Assembly: GCA_020284085.1 (NCBI GenBank)
Contig: JACEVL010000098.1
Span: 1,161,467 to 1,225,466 of the forward strand
Direction: 5' to 3'
Source: Aporrectodea caliginosa
Lineage: Eukaryota; Annelida; Clitellata; Crassiclitellata; Lumbricidae
DNA: 64,000 bases
A model generated the notes under the pieces. The model did no database searches. It saw only the letters and a list, made by a program, of their open reading frames with translations, and was not told where the DNA came from. A program made the translations under genes and the position numbers. Below are positions 53,410 to 64,000 of this stretch, one piece after another. Each line of letters opens with the position of its first letter. The stretch's first letter is position 1.

Positions 53410-54780
53410 CGTCTTTATAAGTTCAATATTGTCAGCAGCATATCATCCTTAGCTGCAATTTAGAATCAAAAAAATAACGATATAATTATGCTTCATTCAT
53501 AATACGCAAATTGTGACTGATGAGATCAGACATCATTGAACAAAACAGATATGTTCCAGCAAATCACGAGGCGATTCACGTTAATGAAATTAGTGAATAG
53601 GGAGATACGCCGCATAATAGCTCAACAAAGAAAAAATCTTAACCGGAGAAATAATAGACGGCAGTCCTGTCGTTCTTTCGTTTGTTGTTGCCCAAACGTT
53701 CTGCGCAAATAATAATAATAGGGATTTCGATGAAAATTGTTTAGATAAGTTCATTCTTGTTACTGAGAAAAGTCGAGCGGATCAAAAATATACAGACATC
53801 ACCTACTCGGAAATTGCTAGAATTGCCATGACCCGATGGAGGCGAGAAGCGTGTGATTTAATGTTCAGGATGTCTAATCTGCAATGACCTTTTAAGCGCT
53901 TTCGTCGGTATTGTTTAAGGATGATACAACACTGAACTCGTGAACGTCCTCACACGAGACTTAATCCCGTCACGCCAACTTCTTTCCTGTCTGGTCTGCC
54001 GAAAATCTAAATCACTTTTTCTTCATTATCTGTATCTTGACTTTATACATTATGACGTCATAGTATTGTCTGCGATAATTGATACCAAAATGTCACGTCG
54101 CCCGCTTACAGTTTACGATAGCAACATGGGCGCACGCAGACATTTTTGTTGGAGGGGAGAACCATGGTGGCATGTACGTGTGTATTCCCATACAGAAAAA
54201 AATAGTCGAACAACACTGTATATATATATATATATATATATATCATATAGGAGGAAACCAGCAGTGTGACTAGATCTTGTGCCACCGTCGCGTATAGTAT
54301 CACCATGCATGATGTAGGACCATAAAGTAAATATCACTTCTGATACCCGTGACACCTCTGGTGTCTGGATGAAGAAGAGGATGAAACAAAAAGGCGGAGG
54401 ATCGATTCCGTGGAAATGAGCGAGCGATATATAAATCAGATGTGATTCGCGTAATATTATTGAGTTTGTCTGTAATTGCATGTTTAAGGTAAATCCAGAA
54501 AAATAATTATCGTTTCTCGCCGCCACAAGATGTCGTCAAATACTTAATGCTAACGCATAAAAATATGCATGGATGCAGACGGCGTCACTGAAAACAGAAT
54601 AAATTTTAATACGCTACACACCTCTTTTAAGGGATTCAGAATTGATATATAAAATCTGAATATACGATAGGACATTGAGTTAGTTGCTAGTTGCCTCCTT
54701 ATACTCGTCGACTTTGTTCAATATAGCCTTATGGTGAAAACTGATACACACATAATCCAATATTTAACGACATCCTATAG
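53410..54780. other. Centre of the smaller palindrome (right arm)
   Basis: Partner of 37080-38470, with (TA)n at 54218-54247. No recognised gene. A P1 unit on the minus strand sits at 54540-54652 (TATATA 54652, AAAAGAGGTGTG 54629, spacing 23). Confidence 0.55.
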
Positions 54781-54785
54781 CTACA

Positions 54786-56300
54786 AAGGCTGTTGACGTC
54801 TTTAAAGTTGTTGATGTATTTCCGTTCATTTTCTTGTAATGTTCTCACAAATGTTCTTTCTCCTTTCTCGTCTTTGATTCCGTTTCTGATAAGATGCTGA
54901 CGTATTTAAAGTTTCTGACGATTTAAGTTCATTTTCATATAATTTCTATCAACAGTTTTCTTTTTCTTTTCTTGGCTTTGATTCCGTTTCTGATAAGATG
55001 TAGACGTATTTAAAGTTTCTGACGGATTAAGTTCATTTCCGTATAATGTTAATAACTGTTTTCTCCTCAATCTTATTAACAATATTAACAATATTTGATA
55101 GATACATATTATTTGATTTGATACATATTAAAGTATTGTATCTCCGTTATGTTTGGCCCATTGGCTCTTTTTATTGTAATTCTTTTTTAACATCTTTTTT
55201 TTTTCCTTTTTTTCCTTTTTCTCCTTTTGTTTTTTTTTTGGTGGCTATTTCAGCTCTTTTTTGGCTATATCAGCTCTTTTTTGGCTATATCAGCTCTTTT
55301 TTGGCTATTTTAGCTCTTTTCAAATATGTTTACAAAGTTATTAACAGTACTTCTTTAAGTTTTCTAAAATAACATGTAATGCTATTTGCAAACAGAAATT
55401 CAGCACAGATGTGTAATATATATATATGTATTATATACACATTTTATTTTTACATACATCTATTTACAAGAATGCATGTTAACAATTATTTACATGACAG
55501 AATACTTAATTAAACATTTCATTAAACATTTTCCTATGAAACAATGTAATATCATTAGAAAATGCAATGAAATAATGAAATGACCATTAATCACACATAT
55601 TTTGTGTTTATTGGTATTTTAATCATAAGGAATGTGTTCAACTATATGTTTGTAATAGATTTGATCTGATACTAATATTTATGACAATAATTATAGTATT
55701 TTTCCTTTATTAATGATTTTAACAAGATTATATACTGCACTCTGCAAACATCCCACATCAAGCAGAGATTTTAAATTAAATTCTGATTTATAACTATTAC
55801 ATTTATCTTTTAGAATATTTGAAATATTTTCCTTTTTACACTCCAATAGAATATGTTCTATACTTTCCGTAACCTCACATGTATCACATAACCCATTAGG
55901 GTGCTTTTTCATTTGAAATAGTTTTTTATTAGTAATGGCAAAATGTGAAAACTGATGTAATGAGCTCATGTTATATAGGCAGATAGTAATAGGCTGATGT
56001 TATAGGCTGATTGGAAACTTATTCTGTGGTGTTTTATGAAATCGAAATTGTTTGACTTAATATTACGGAAGTAAATCCGAAATGGAAAAAAGGCGAAAGC
56101 GACCACTCGACATTTCATCCATTTCTTCGGATTCAGTTGATGTGTCAATGAGAAAGAACTTCCATGTTAAAGAGAAATCAGACCCACAACAGGAAAATCA
56201 AAAAATCTTGTCAACCGCGTATGAAGCTGGATTAACTGAAAATGATGAAAATATTAAAGATACTGAGAGTGCCGATGAAGACATTGAAGATCGGGCCTGG
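54786..56300 (-). mobile_element. LINE C, copy C2 (right arm), with inverted 5' segment
   Basis: The 3' hairpin is near 54768-54800. UTR minisatellite 55240-55320. ORF2 end 55691-55945 on minus (NGLCDTCEVTESIEHILLEC, frame intact, unlike the left arm). From about 55970 the plus strand carries a possible 5'UTR (two TATAGGC..GAT pieces) and ORF1 start (56082). This is a third twin-priming-like layout. Confidence 0.78.
56082..56300 (+). pseudogene. Possible LINE ORF1 N-terminus (right arm)
   Basis: MEKRRKRPLDISSISSDSVD then a 50-residue acidic, polar stretch that runs into SINE sequence (WLGSASE). Assigned by position only; no zinc knuckle is reached before the break. Confidence 0.4.
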
Positions 56301-56347
56301 CTCGGGAGCGCCTCTGAGTAGAAGATCCTTGAAGAGGCGCTATATAA

Positions 56348-56414
<67 letters not shown>

Positions 56415-56433
56415 TGATTGATTGATTGATTGG

Positions 56434-56523
<90 letters not shown>

Positions 56524-56575
56524 CTGATTATTGATTGATTGATTGGATTTGATTGATTGATTGATTGATAAGTAT
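56281..56575 (+). mobile_element. SINE/LINE tail with (ATTG)n array (right arm)
   Basis: CGGGAGCGCCTCTGAGTAG...GAGGCGCTATATAAATTG then about 55 GATT units with a few interruptions. Confidence 0.85.
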
Positions 56576-57330
56576 ATCAGGGCAAGTGAGAATTTGAGAA
56601 ATTTATGTTATACTGTAATTCCTCTGACATTCTTCGCAATGCTAAGGTCACAAAGGAACAGTTATTTAAATTGTACTTTCAGTCATGATCAAATCAAATC
56701 AAATCAAATCAATTTATTGTTCCCAGAATCAAAACAAAATGAATATCATGAAACTACACACGACGAGGATAGTTATAACATTGAGCGCATTTAAATCATA
56801 TATGTGACGTCAGGGATCAAAACCCGTCGCTTGTCGCTTCCTAGATACTGAGCTAGAAGCTGAAATAGGCGAGAGGGGTTAGAAATATAGAATATTCTTC
56901 AATTCAGCAGTTGCCTGTGAATTTGCCATTAAAAAGTATTTTGAAGCAGATTAATTGTAGAATATGACTGAATAAAAAAAACAGAAAGTGACAAGTGACG
57001 GGTTTTGACCTCTGGCGTCACATATAGATTAGAATAAGACCGTGTTAAAGGTGTTCAAGTGGCCCTTTCTCATTTAACATGGAAGTATTGATGCCCAACG
57101 ATTTTGTAAATGCGTTTTTAAATAACATCTGGCATCTGAAGATGAATAAAGATGGGTTCTTACCAATTCGATTGGATGTTATTTAAAAACGCCTTTACAA
57201 AATCGTAGGGCATCAAAGGGCGTTGACATCGGCAGAAATCATTTTTGGACTTTCACTAGACTTACATAATATTAATAACAAATACGTATCTAATAATTAG
57301 AGTTGTAATTAAAATTAATTTCCAAGTTTT
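56576..57330. other. Partner of 34600-35290
   Basis: Same small foldback segment (GACGGGTTTTGAC at about 56998 and CAAAACCCGTCGCTTGTCGC at about 56818). No gene. Confidence 0.5.
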
Positions 57331-57478
57331 CGATCGTCGCCGCCATAAGAAGTCGTTATAATGGACGCTCATGCAAAATAAAAATGGTTTGTTGCAGGAG
57401 GCAACATTGTAATCAAATGCTAACGATGTTGATCGTTGCTTTTCAACACCTCTTTCAAGTATATCAAGGTAATATATA
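57330..57478 (-). promoter_or_regulatory. P1 unit (partner of 34449)
   Basis: Minus strand TATATA at 57478, GAAAGAGGTGTTG at 57456. Confidence 0.45.
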
Positions 57479-57795
57479 AAATTGCAATACATTGCGAAAG
57501 TTAAGTCAGTCTCCAATAATCTCAATACCTACCGAAAAGAGCCTTAACGGTCAGGAAAAAGAATTGAAAATAAAAAGGTGACACAGATGTCGACGCCTTA
57601 GTTACCTGCCGGATTACAGAATCTCTTTTAATTGATTTTACCTCTACTAACACCAAGAAGCCAGCAGCTTCTGAAATATACGCGTATGAACAATAAAATC
57701 AAGAAACTGAACTGATATAGGCCTACGATTACTGTTTTTTAAGACGTCAACGGCCGTAGCAGCCATAAGATATCGTTCAACTTATAGAATATTAA

Positions 57796-58418
57796 CCTGT
57801 TTGGAGGTGAGGTGAAGAATTGTAACGTTTGAGGTGAGGTGGGGTATGACATACCCCAATACATATAATTACTTGCAAGTCGCAATAATGCGCAATATCA
57901 ACTACATAACATAAATTGTGAGCTAAACTATAGTTATGTAACCAATTATCGACTAAACTGGTGATTTTCAGGAACAAATAACAGTTTTCAATCATAATTG
58001 ATATGGCCAGCGTGGTGGCGATCAAAATCAAAGCGGCCCTTTGCAATGGCATCTTCGTGGCCCTCGAAACATGTAACATTGGGAACACGTGACATAATAC
58101 CCGCAATAATGGATCAATTTTGCATCGATGCAACACTATATGCAGTATTATCTTATAATCGCACAATATTTTCGGCACTGTGCCGTTACTTTTTTTAATT
58201 CATTAAAATCAATATGTATACGAAAACTTATAATTTCACTTTAATATGCAAGAAATAAAAAAAAATGGCGTCCAAAAGTACCTGAAAGTGTATTAAAGTG
58301 TCCGTATTTCACATTCACTAAGGTAGACAAAATAATCCAAGCTGGTTCTACGTTTTCCGTAGAAAACCAGCGTAGAATAGCAATGGGGTTTGTCATGCCC
58401 CACCTCACCTCCAAAAGG
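57796..58418. mobile_element. TTAA-flanked foldback element (right arm)
   Basis: TTAA at 57792 and 58419; same ends as 33507-34131. Present at the same site in both arms, so it inserted before the inverted duplication. Confidence 0.75.
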
Positions 58419-58559
58419 TTAATAACACAACTATATCAATCTAAATTGTAGCAGGTCATTTATACTTCAGTCGGTTGAGTTTTACTTTTGAAATGTATTG
58501 TTTTAATTTAATATTTTCGTTGATCTACTCTCAATGAAACAATGATAAATGCTTAAACT

Positions 58560-58719
58560 AATTTGTGTCGACATCAACAGCCTTTGTTGTCGTGAAATAG
58601 TGGACGCAAATGCAAAAATTAATGAGTGGATGTGGTTGAGACACTGCATCACAAAATAATAACGTCAGCCGCCTACTTTAAACACCTCTTTACTGAAAGT
58701 TTCTTTCTTTATCTATATA
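58560..58719 (-). promoter_or_regulatory. P1 unit next to LINE B
   Basis: Minus strand TATATAG at 58719, TAAAGAGGTGTTTAAAG at 58692 (spacing 27, the longest seen), AACAGCCTTTGTTGTC hairpin piece at about 58575. Lost from the left arm. Confidence 0.45.
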
Positions 58720-58745
58720 AACACTGCACTTTCCTTCGTAAATTT

Positions 58746-61351
58746 TATAGATTGCATTCCTGTCTATTCCAGCAAAGAGTGACATATTAACACTCTTCCG
58801 GGCCTGAAGGAATACTTGTTCCGTTGGATCATTATTAAGAACAATAATGGTTTTTATGACGAATTACTGAACCTTGCGGAGTCCCGTTTTGTTCCAGATT
58901 GTAAGGTGTTAATATGTCACTCTTTGCTGATGACAGTGCAATCTATATAGGACACAGGAAAACTAAAACCTTAATAAGCAAAATTCAACAATCAATTGAT
59001 ACAATAAATAAATGGTGTAATCAAAATGGGTTTAAAATATCGATAGCAAAAACGATAGGAGTTCTATTTACTAATAAAAAACAACTACCAATAATAAATA
59101 TCAAAATTGATAAAGAATTTATAAAAATGGAAAATAAAGCTAAATTTTTAGGAATGATATTTGACAGGAAACTAAGTTGGAAACCCCACATAGAATACAT
59201 AATAGAAAAATGTAAAAAGAGAATGAACCTTATGAGAGCAGTTTCAGGTTATCAATGGGGAGCATCCAAGAAATCTCTTTTGGCAATATATAAAGCATTA
59301 ATACGATCAATATTAGATTATGGGGATGTAGCTTATTCGTCAGCTAGTAAGTCATTATTAAATAAGCTATCTACGATTCAAAATGAAGCCCTAAGATTAT
59401 GTTGTGGAACCCCAAGGGGTACAGCAGCATCGACTCTACAAAACGAATGTGGGGAAGTACCCCTCCATTTGAGAAGATTATATAACTCCAATAAAATAGG
59501 AATTAAAATACTAGGAATTAAGGATCATTCATGTAAAATAACCTTCCAAACACATTGGACCGACATACACAAAACACCGCAAAACAAAAACCATTCTATA
59601 CAATACAGAACAAATGAATTCATCTCATCTCTTGATACACCATTTATTGGACCTTGTTTCCCACAAAATCCCCCTTGGACTAATAGGAAACTAGATATAG
59701 ATACAAGTCTCAAAAAACAGATTAACAAAAAAAGAGATAACCCTGAATATCTTAAACTAATTGCACTTCAAATGATATCAAGGTATAAATTAGAAACACT
59801 TATCTATACTGATGGGTCAAAGGCCCAAGAAATTGTTACTGCAGCTTTTACTATTCCAAGTTTAGATATAGATATAAAGTATAGATTATGTAATGGTTCC
59901 AGCATCTATGCAGCAGAATTAACTGCAATTAAAGAAGCAGTAACATGGGTAATAAACACTGAGAATAATAAAAGCTGTCAATATGTAATACTATCTGATT
60001 CATTAAGTGTACTTACTTCTATTAAGAAAACAAATCTGACTCTCGGCCCAATTTGTTTAATGAACTGATGGTGCAATTGAATAAATTGGAATGTAATCAA
60101 ATAAAAATGGTTTGGATTCCAAGCCATGTAGATATAAGAGGTAATGAAAGAGCAGATAAATTAGCCAAGGAAGCGCTGAGTTTAGATAGAATTAATTCAA
60201 CAAATTACTTAGAAATACAAGAGATGAATACTTTTATTAAAGACTATATAATAAATAAATGGCAAATAGAATATGACATTGATAATAAAGGGAAATTCTA
60301 TAAAACCATATGCCCAATTGTTTCTACAAATATAAAATTTTCTGATCCATGTAGAAGTAAAGAAGTTCAAATTAATAGACTGAGGCTTGGTGTAGCCATT
60401 ACTAATAAAAGACTATTTCAAATGAGAAAACACCCTACTGGGTTATGTGATACTTGTAATGTAACGGAGAGTATAGAACATCTGTTATTAGAATGTAAAA
60501 AAGAAAATATTTCAAATATCCTAAAAGATAAATGTAATTGTTATAAATCAGAATTTAATTTAAAATCTTTGCTGGATATAGGATGTTTGCAGAGTACAGT
60601 GTATAATCTTGTTAAACTAATTAATAAAGGAAAAATACTATGAATACTAAAATACTATAATTACTGACATAAATATCAGTTTCATATCAAATCTATTACA
60701 AACATATGACTGGACACATTGGTTGTAACTAAAGTACCAATTAAAACAAAACAAATATTTCATATGTGTGATTAATGGTCATTTGATTTGTTTTTTTTAA
60801 ATTTCATTTTGTAATGGTATTCATTGTTATATAAGAAAATGTTGAATGGATTGTTTAATTAAGTTATCCTGTTATGTAAATAACTTAAAGATGTATTATT
60901 ATAAATAGATGTATGTTATAATTAAATGTGTAACTGATACATGTATGTATAAATTACACATAATGTACTGAGATTCTGTTTGAAAACAGGATAGGATGTT
61001 ATTATAGAAAACCTAGAAATACTGTAAATAACTTTGTAAACATGTTTGAAAAAAAGAGCTGAAACAGCCAAAAAGAGCTAAAATAGCCAAAAAGAGCTAA
61101 AGTAGCCAAAAAAGAGCTGAATTAGCCACAAAGAAAAAAAGAGCCAGAAAGGCCAAAGGGAAAAAATGAGAAAAGATGGAGAAATACCAAAAAAGAGGGA
61201 AAAAATTGAAAAAGAGAGAAAAAGAAGGGAGAAATGAGAATTACAATAAAAGAGCCAATGGGCCAAGAAAAATGAAATACATTAAAAACACTAAGACGTC
61301 AGCGGCCATAGTTGCCAAAGGACGTCGTTAAACAACTGGAATCATCATCAT
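58746..61351 (+). mobile_element. LINE B (right arm) with target duplication
   Basis: CGTAAATTT at 58737 and 61352. The inverted 5' segment is shortened to two pieces (58775-58895). ORF2 end 58914-60643 is frameshifted. UTR minisatellite 61050-61160, terminal hairpin near 61295-61327, tail ATCATCATCATCG. Confidence 0.9.
58914..60643 (+). pseudogene. LINE B ORF2 C-terminal part (right arm), one frameshift
   Basis: Same protein as 31014-32759. Loss of one A from the A5 run at about 60028 breaks it into 58914-60068 and 60053-60643, between SDSLSVLTSIKK and NELMVQLNKL. All RNase H boxes remain across the two frames. Confidence 0.9.
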
Positions 61352-61439
61352 CGTAAATTTATATGTATTCGTCACGAGAATGTCATCAGCTACTTAGAAA
61401 CGAGAAAAATACGATGATTATGAACTAATCTCAAATGAG

Positions 61440-62022
61440 ATGGTTGGATCAAATTCCCCGTTACACCAGAGCTTCAAATGTCTTTGCCCAACCTCCAACC
61501 TCCCTAGCAATACTCACATCCTACGTAGCCTGCAAAACTCTTCACCACCAAATATCATTCCGCACAACCCGTATATCCTCCAACATCTTGTCTGTGACCT
61601 AGTTGATACGCTGCTTTAAGTTCTCCAATACACATAAAACACTGCACCTCTACTGTGGAACGATCTCTCATGAATACCGAAAATGTTCCTCGGATTCTCT
61701 ATCCATCCAATCGTTCAAAACTAATATCACATATTATCATCATCTCAAACAGACTTAGATCAATTTTTCTTTGTAAAAAGTTAAAGCATCCGTTGACTTA
61801 AAGACATTTTATATCTGCAACGACCGTTGCGGGTTACTGAACTTAATCTTTAATAACAAAAGTTTACAAAATCATTCTTGAAGATGAATTTCATTGATGC
61901 TTAGTTGCTGTTTAACGACACTGTGCCATAACGTCGATATTCTAATTGCTCCAGGCTTGAGACTGGCACTGCCAGAGTTCGGGTAGTAGCGGAGTTGAAT
62001 TTCATTGTGCGTTTTTAAATTT
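61440..62022 (-). repeat. M3 and P2 blocks, end of right arm
   Basis: Partner of 29641-30260. The arm similarity ends at AATTTCATTGTGCGTTTTTAAATTTA near 62022. Confidence 0.7.
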
Positions 62023-62339
62023 ACCCTCTTATTATAGGCGCATTTAAATCTCTATTGTGTCCGTTTCTAATCAATGTGTTATAGGCCTATATATGAAGCG
62101 AGTTGCGAGACACTTGTTATGAAGCGACAACCTTATCTACACACGACTTCATTAGCACGGGAACTGCAATTAAATATTATTATTATGTTTGCTTCATAAT
62201 CAATGAGTTATTAAGCGACAACCTTATCTACACATTTTCATTCGTTTGATTAATAGAGATTTAAATGTGCTTATAATCAAAGTCTATTTTATCGACAATG
62301 ATTTCTGAATAATTGCCATTGCATTTATTAGCGGTTACA
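62023..62339. other. Unassigned AT-rich DNA
   Basis: Contains a near-repeat of GCGACAACCTTATCTACACA at about 62128 and 62216. No gene. Confidence 0.5.
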
Positions 62340-62734
62340 TGTTAGTATTATGTAGCCTGTGATTTCATTGACATGTAGCCTATTTTATTAATCACCGACC
62401 CCATTAATATTGGTGGGCGCCTCATATTGGAACAGAGTCTTGTTAACCAGCGTTTATTTGACAGCGCTCTTATGTGACCCTCGCCTCTGTATGTGAGAGC
62501 ACCCTTTTGTGGGCGCTCTTTTGTGTCGTGCCCTTTTAAGCGTGCCCTTATCGATGTGAACCACTCTTTTATGGCTGGGCACTCTATGGAGCGCTGTAGT
62601 ATTAATTTCAAGGCACTTCCTATTGAGCTGATACGGTTAGATAGTTGATTTGGCACTCTATGGAACGCCAATGTTTGATAATTGTATTGGTGCGATTTCT
62701 TGTTCTGTACCTGTTGATATTGACACCGAGAGAG

Positions 62735-63000
62735 CTGCAAACTGCACCGGAGCCATTTTAGGAAATGTCCTGTGCTTTATATATAGCAATTGCTGGTGAA
62801 ACTGCACCGGTGCCATTATAGGATATATCATGTGGTTTACATATAGCACTTGCTGGTAAAACTGCACCGGTGCCAATTTAAGATATACCCTGTGGTGAGT
62901 AGGTAGCACCACCGGCCGGTAAAACTGCACCACCGGTGCTCTTTTGAGAAACTGCACCACCGGTGCCATTTTGAGATATTGCACCGGTGCCATTTCTAGT
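62735..63000 (+). repeat. 60-bp tandem array of GCACCGGTGC palindromes
   Basis: AACTGCACCGG(T/A)GCCA recurs at 62740, 62800 and 62860 with an exact 60-bp period. ACCACCGGTGC variants follow at 62927, 62956 and a last one at 62980. Each unit also holds GATATA(T/C)..TGTGG and TATAGCA.TTGCTGG. It lies in the U3 position upstream of the TATA box. Confidence 0.85.
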
Positions 63001-63054
63001 TGCACCCCATGGAAAAGGTGTTGGGGCACCAGGGTTTTCTGCACCTCTGATAGG

Positions 63055-63062
63055 TATATAAG
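63055..63062 (+). promoter_or_regulatory. TATA box of the candidate LTR
   Basis: TATATAAGG, GC-richer downstream sequence, expected start near 63085. It is the only strong TATA between the array and gag. Confidence 0.6.
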
Positions 63063-63496
63063 GCAGGGGTTGGCCATGGGACAGTCAGTCTGGAGAAGAC
63101 CGCCTGAAGATTCGGCCTCGAGCTTTGCATCGGCCTCGCAGTCTTGGTGGAGTCTGAAGAGGACCTGCCGTCGATCTACGGACCAGCCATCCGAGACGCT
63201 GTCGCTAGAGGGCCTGCTTGATGATAGGAGTGACGAGGAAGCAGCTGTGCAGTTCTCTCTCGATGTCAAGTTGCCTGTTGATGTGATTCTGTCAATCGTC
63301 GATGAGAAGAACTATTAAAGCGGTGTTCTACGTGTGTGAGTGTGTCGCTGGTGATCAATCCAAACCTCTCGATAGACCACGAGAGTCGGACCGGACAACC
63401 TTTGTTGAGGCCTGGGGTTTCGGCATCCTGGTAGAGCCTTGAACCACTCAGCAAAGAAGACGAATAGAGAAGAAGACCCCTGGTTTCCCGACAAAC

Positions 63497-63513
63497 TGGT
63501 ACCAGAAGTGGGG
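63497..63513 (+). other. Primer-binding-like site
   Basis: TGGTACCAGAAGTGGGG just inside the LTR end. TGGT.CCAGAAGTGGG is common at this place in Gypsy-type elements; the tRNA used is not assigned. Confidence 0.55.
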
Positions 63514-63568
63514 TACGCAGTTTTCGTTTCAGCGTCACGAGTCGACAACCGCCAACGGAAGTTCGAGA

Positions 63569-64000
63569 ATGACAGATGAGGAGTCAACCATCATCTACAG
63601 TCTGGTGGACGTGGAAGAACCGCCGCATCGCCAGCCAAGCAGTTCTACGCCATTTGTGAAGAGATCGACGACGGAGTCCAGGTTCCTGCTCGAAGGCATT
63701 GACTTCGATGATCCGATGCCTGCAGAGATGGACAACGTGGCGCGATCAGCAGAACGATCGGTGGAAAAACCAGAGCAACGGCCGGTGAAGCAATCAGAGA
63801 AACGTCCAGTGGAGAAATCGGTGCAACGACCTATGAGACAACCAGAGGAACGTCCAGTGGAACCGAAACGTCTCGAGAGTACGGATGTCGTCTTCGGCTA
63901 CAGAAAGTCACCGATGAAGCCGGGCAAGTTTGACGGCACCGGTTCACTCGAGTCCTTTCTCGCTCAATTCGACGTGTGCGCCAGGCACAATGGGTGGACG
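63569..64000 (+). CDS. Ty3/Gypsy-type gag, N-terminal part, open at the window end
   Basis: ATG at 63569 opens a frame of 144 codons without a stop that runs off the window. Residues 1-60 are acidic (MTDEESTIIYSLVDVEEPP). Residues about 60-105 are a repetitive basic/proline stretch with five to six units of the (E/Q)RPV(E/K)(K/Q) kind. From about 120 the start of a capsid-like domain appears: PGKFDGTGSLESFLAQFDVC and ARHNGWT, close to the FDG..(S/W)E.FL..F pattern of Gypsy gag. It lies 55 bases after the primer-binding-like site. The protein would assemble particles for reverse transcription. Integrity of pol cannot be judged. Confidence 0.75.
   Translation, partial: MTDEESTIIYSLVDVEEPPHRQPSSSTPFVKRSTTESRFLLEGIDFDDPMPAEMDNVARSAERSVEKPEQRPVKQSEKRPVEKSVQRPMRQPEERPVEPKRLESTDVVFGYRKSPMKPGKFDGTGSLESFLAQFDVCARHNGWT

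Larger units (their letters stand above)
48122..62022. repeat. Right arm of the large inverted duplication
   Basis: Reverse complement of 29633-43138 (see that entry for pairings). It keeps the complete LINE C1 with its target duplication and the whole piggyBac-like element, which the left arm has lost, and lacks part of the inverted LINE B segment. Confidence 0.9.
62340..63493 (+). mobile_element. Candidate 5' LTR of a Ty3/Gypsy-type retrotransposon
   Basis: The right end is well placed: CCCGACA, a 3-base gap and then a primer-binding-like TGGTACCAGAAGTGGGG. The left end is uncertain; TGTTAG at 62340 would pair with the terminal ACA. Inside lie a GCACCGGTGC tandem array (62735-63000), a TATA box (63055) and ATTAAA at 63315 as a possible poly(A) signal, giving a U3-R-U5 order. 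The second LTR is outside the window. Confidence 0.6.

Noticed and set aside
62348..63318. Frames of 124-203 residues across the LTR, including a repeat with MAPVQF
   Set aside because: They are by-products of the 60-bp array and LTR sequence; no family resemblance, and the TATA box and primer-binding-like site explain the region better.

Overview
The window is nuclear DNA of an invertebrate animal, probably a marine bilaterian; the species cannot be named from the sequence. The evidence is one spliced host gene, dense AT-rich intergenic DNA, long microsatellites, tRNA-headed SINEs, several LINE families, TTAA-targeted and hAT-like DNA elements, and a Ty3/Gypsy-type LTR element entering at the right edge.

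Host gene (about 4.5-6.7 kb, + strand): the last two coding exons of a D2-like dopamine/biogenic-amine receptor. Exon 4564-5447 carries the end of the DRY motif, TM4, TM5 with catechol-binding serines, a long third intracellular loop and the start of TM6. Exon 6313-6548 carries the rest of TM6 (CWxP), TM7 (NPxxY) and helix 8. The terminal exon was copied downstream: two near-complete copies (10.98 and 12.45 kb) and two fragments of its end plus 3'UTR (17.05 and 28.85 kb).

1-4.5 kb is intron or upstream DNA filled with microsatellites and SINE pieces. 6.9-62 kb is a long field of diverged repeat units. The commonest unit (called P1 here) has a TATATA box, about 14 unconserved bases, then CTTAAAAGAGGTGTT. 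A second TATA-headed unit (P2) carries two small hairpins, and a third conserved block (M3) follows it. Units are mostly on the + strand up to about 41 kb and mostly on the - strand from 43 to 62 kb.

A two-ORF LINE family (endonuclease, RT, RNase H, zinc-knuckle ORF1; I/Nimb-like) has inserted repeatedly. Four insertions (A at 19.4-25.0, B at 30.3-33.4/58.7-61.4, C1 at 38.5-40.3/50.9-53.4, D at 41.5-42.6/48.6-49.8 kb) lie 10-50 bp upstream of a P1 TATA box and point away from it. Their 3' ends share a 32-nt hairpin with compensatory base changes. Three show a 5' inversion of the twin-priming kind.

29.63-43.14 kb and 48.12-62.02 kb are arms of a very large inverted duplication (13.5 and 13.9 kb) around a 5-kb spacer. 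The spacer holds an older paralogue of part of the arm that lacks LINE B and the TTAA element, so it shows the pre-insertion state. From 62.34 kb to the end lie a candidate LTR with a 60-bp tandem array of GCACCGGTGC palindromes, a primer-binding-like site and the start of gag, which is open at the window edge.
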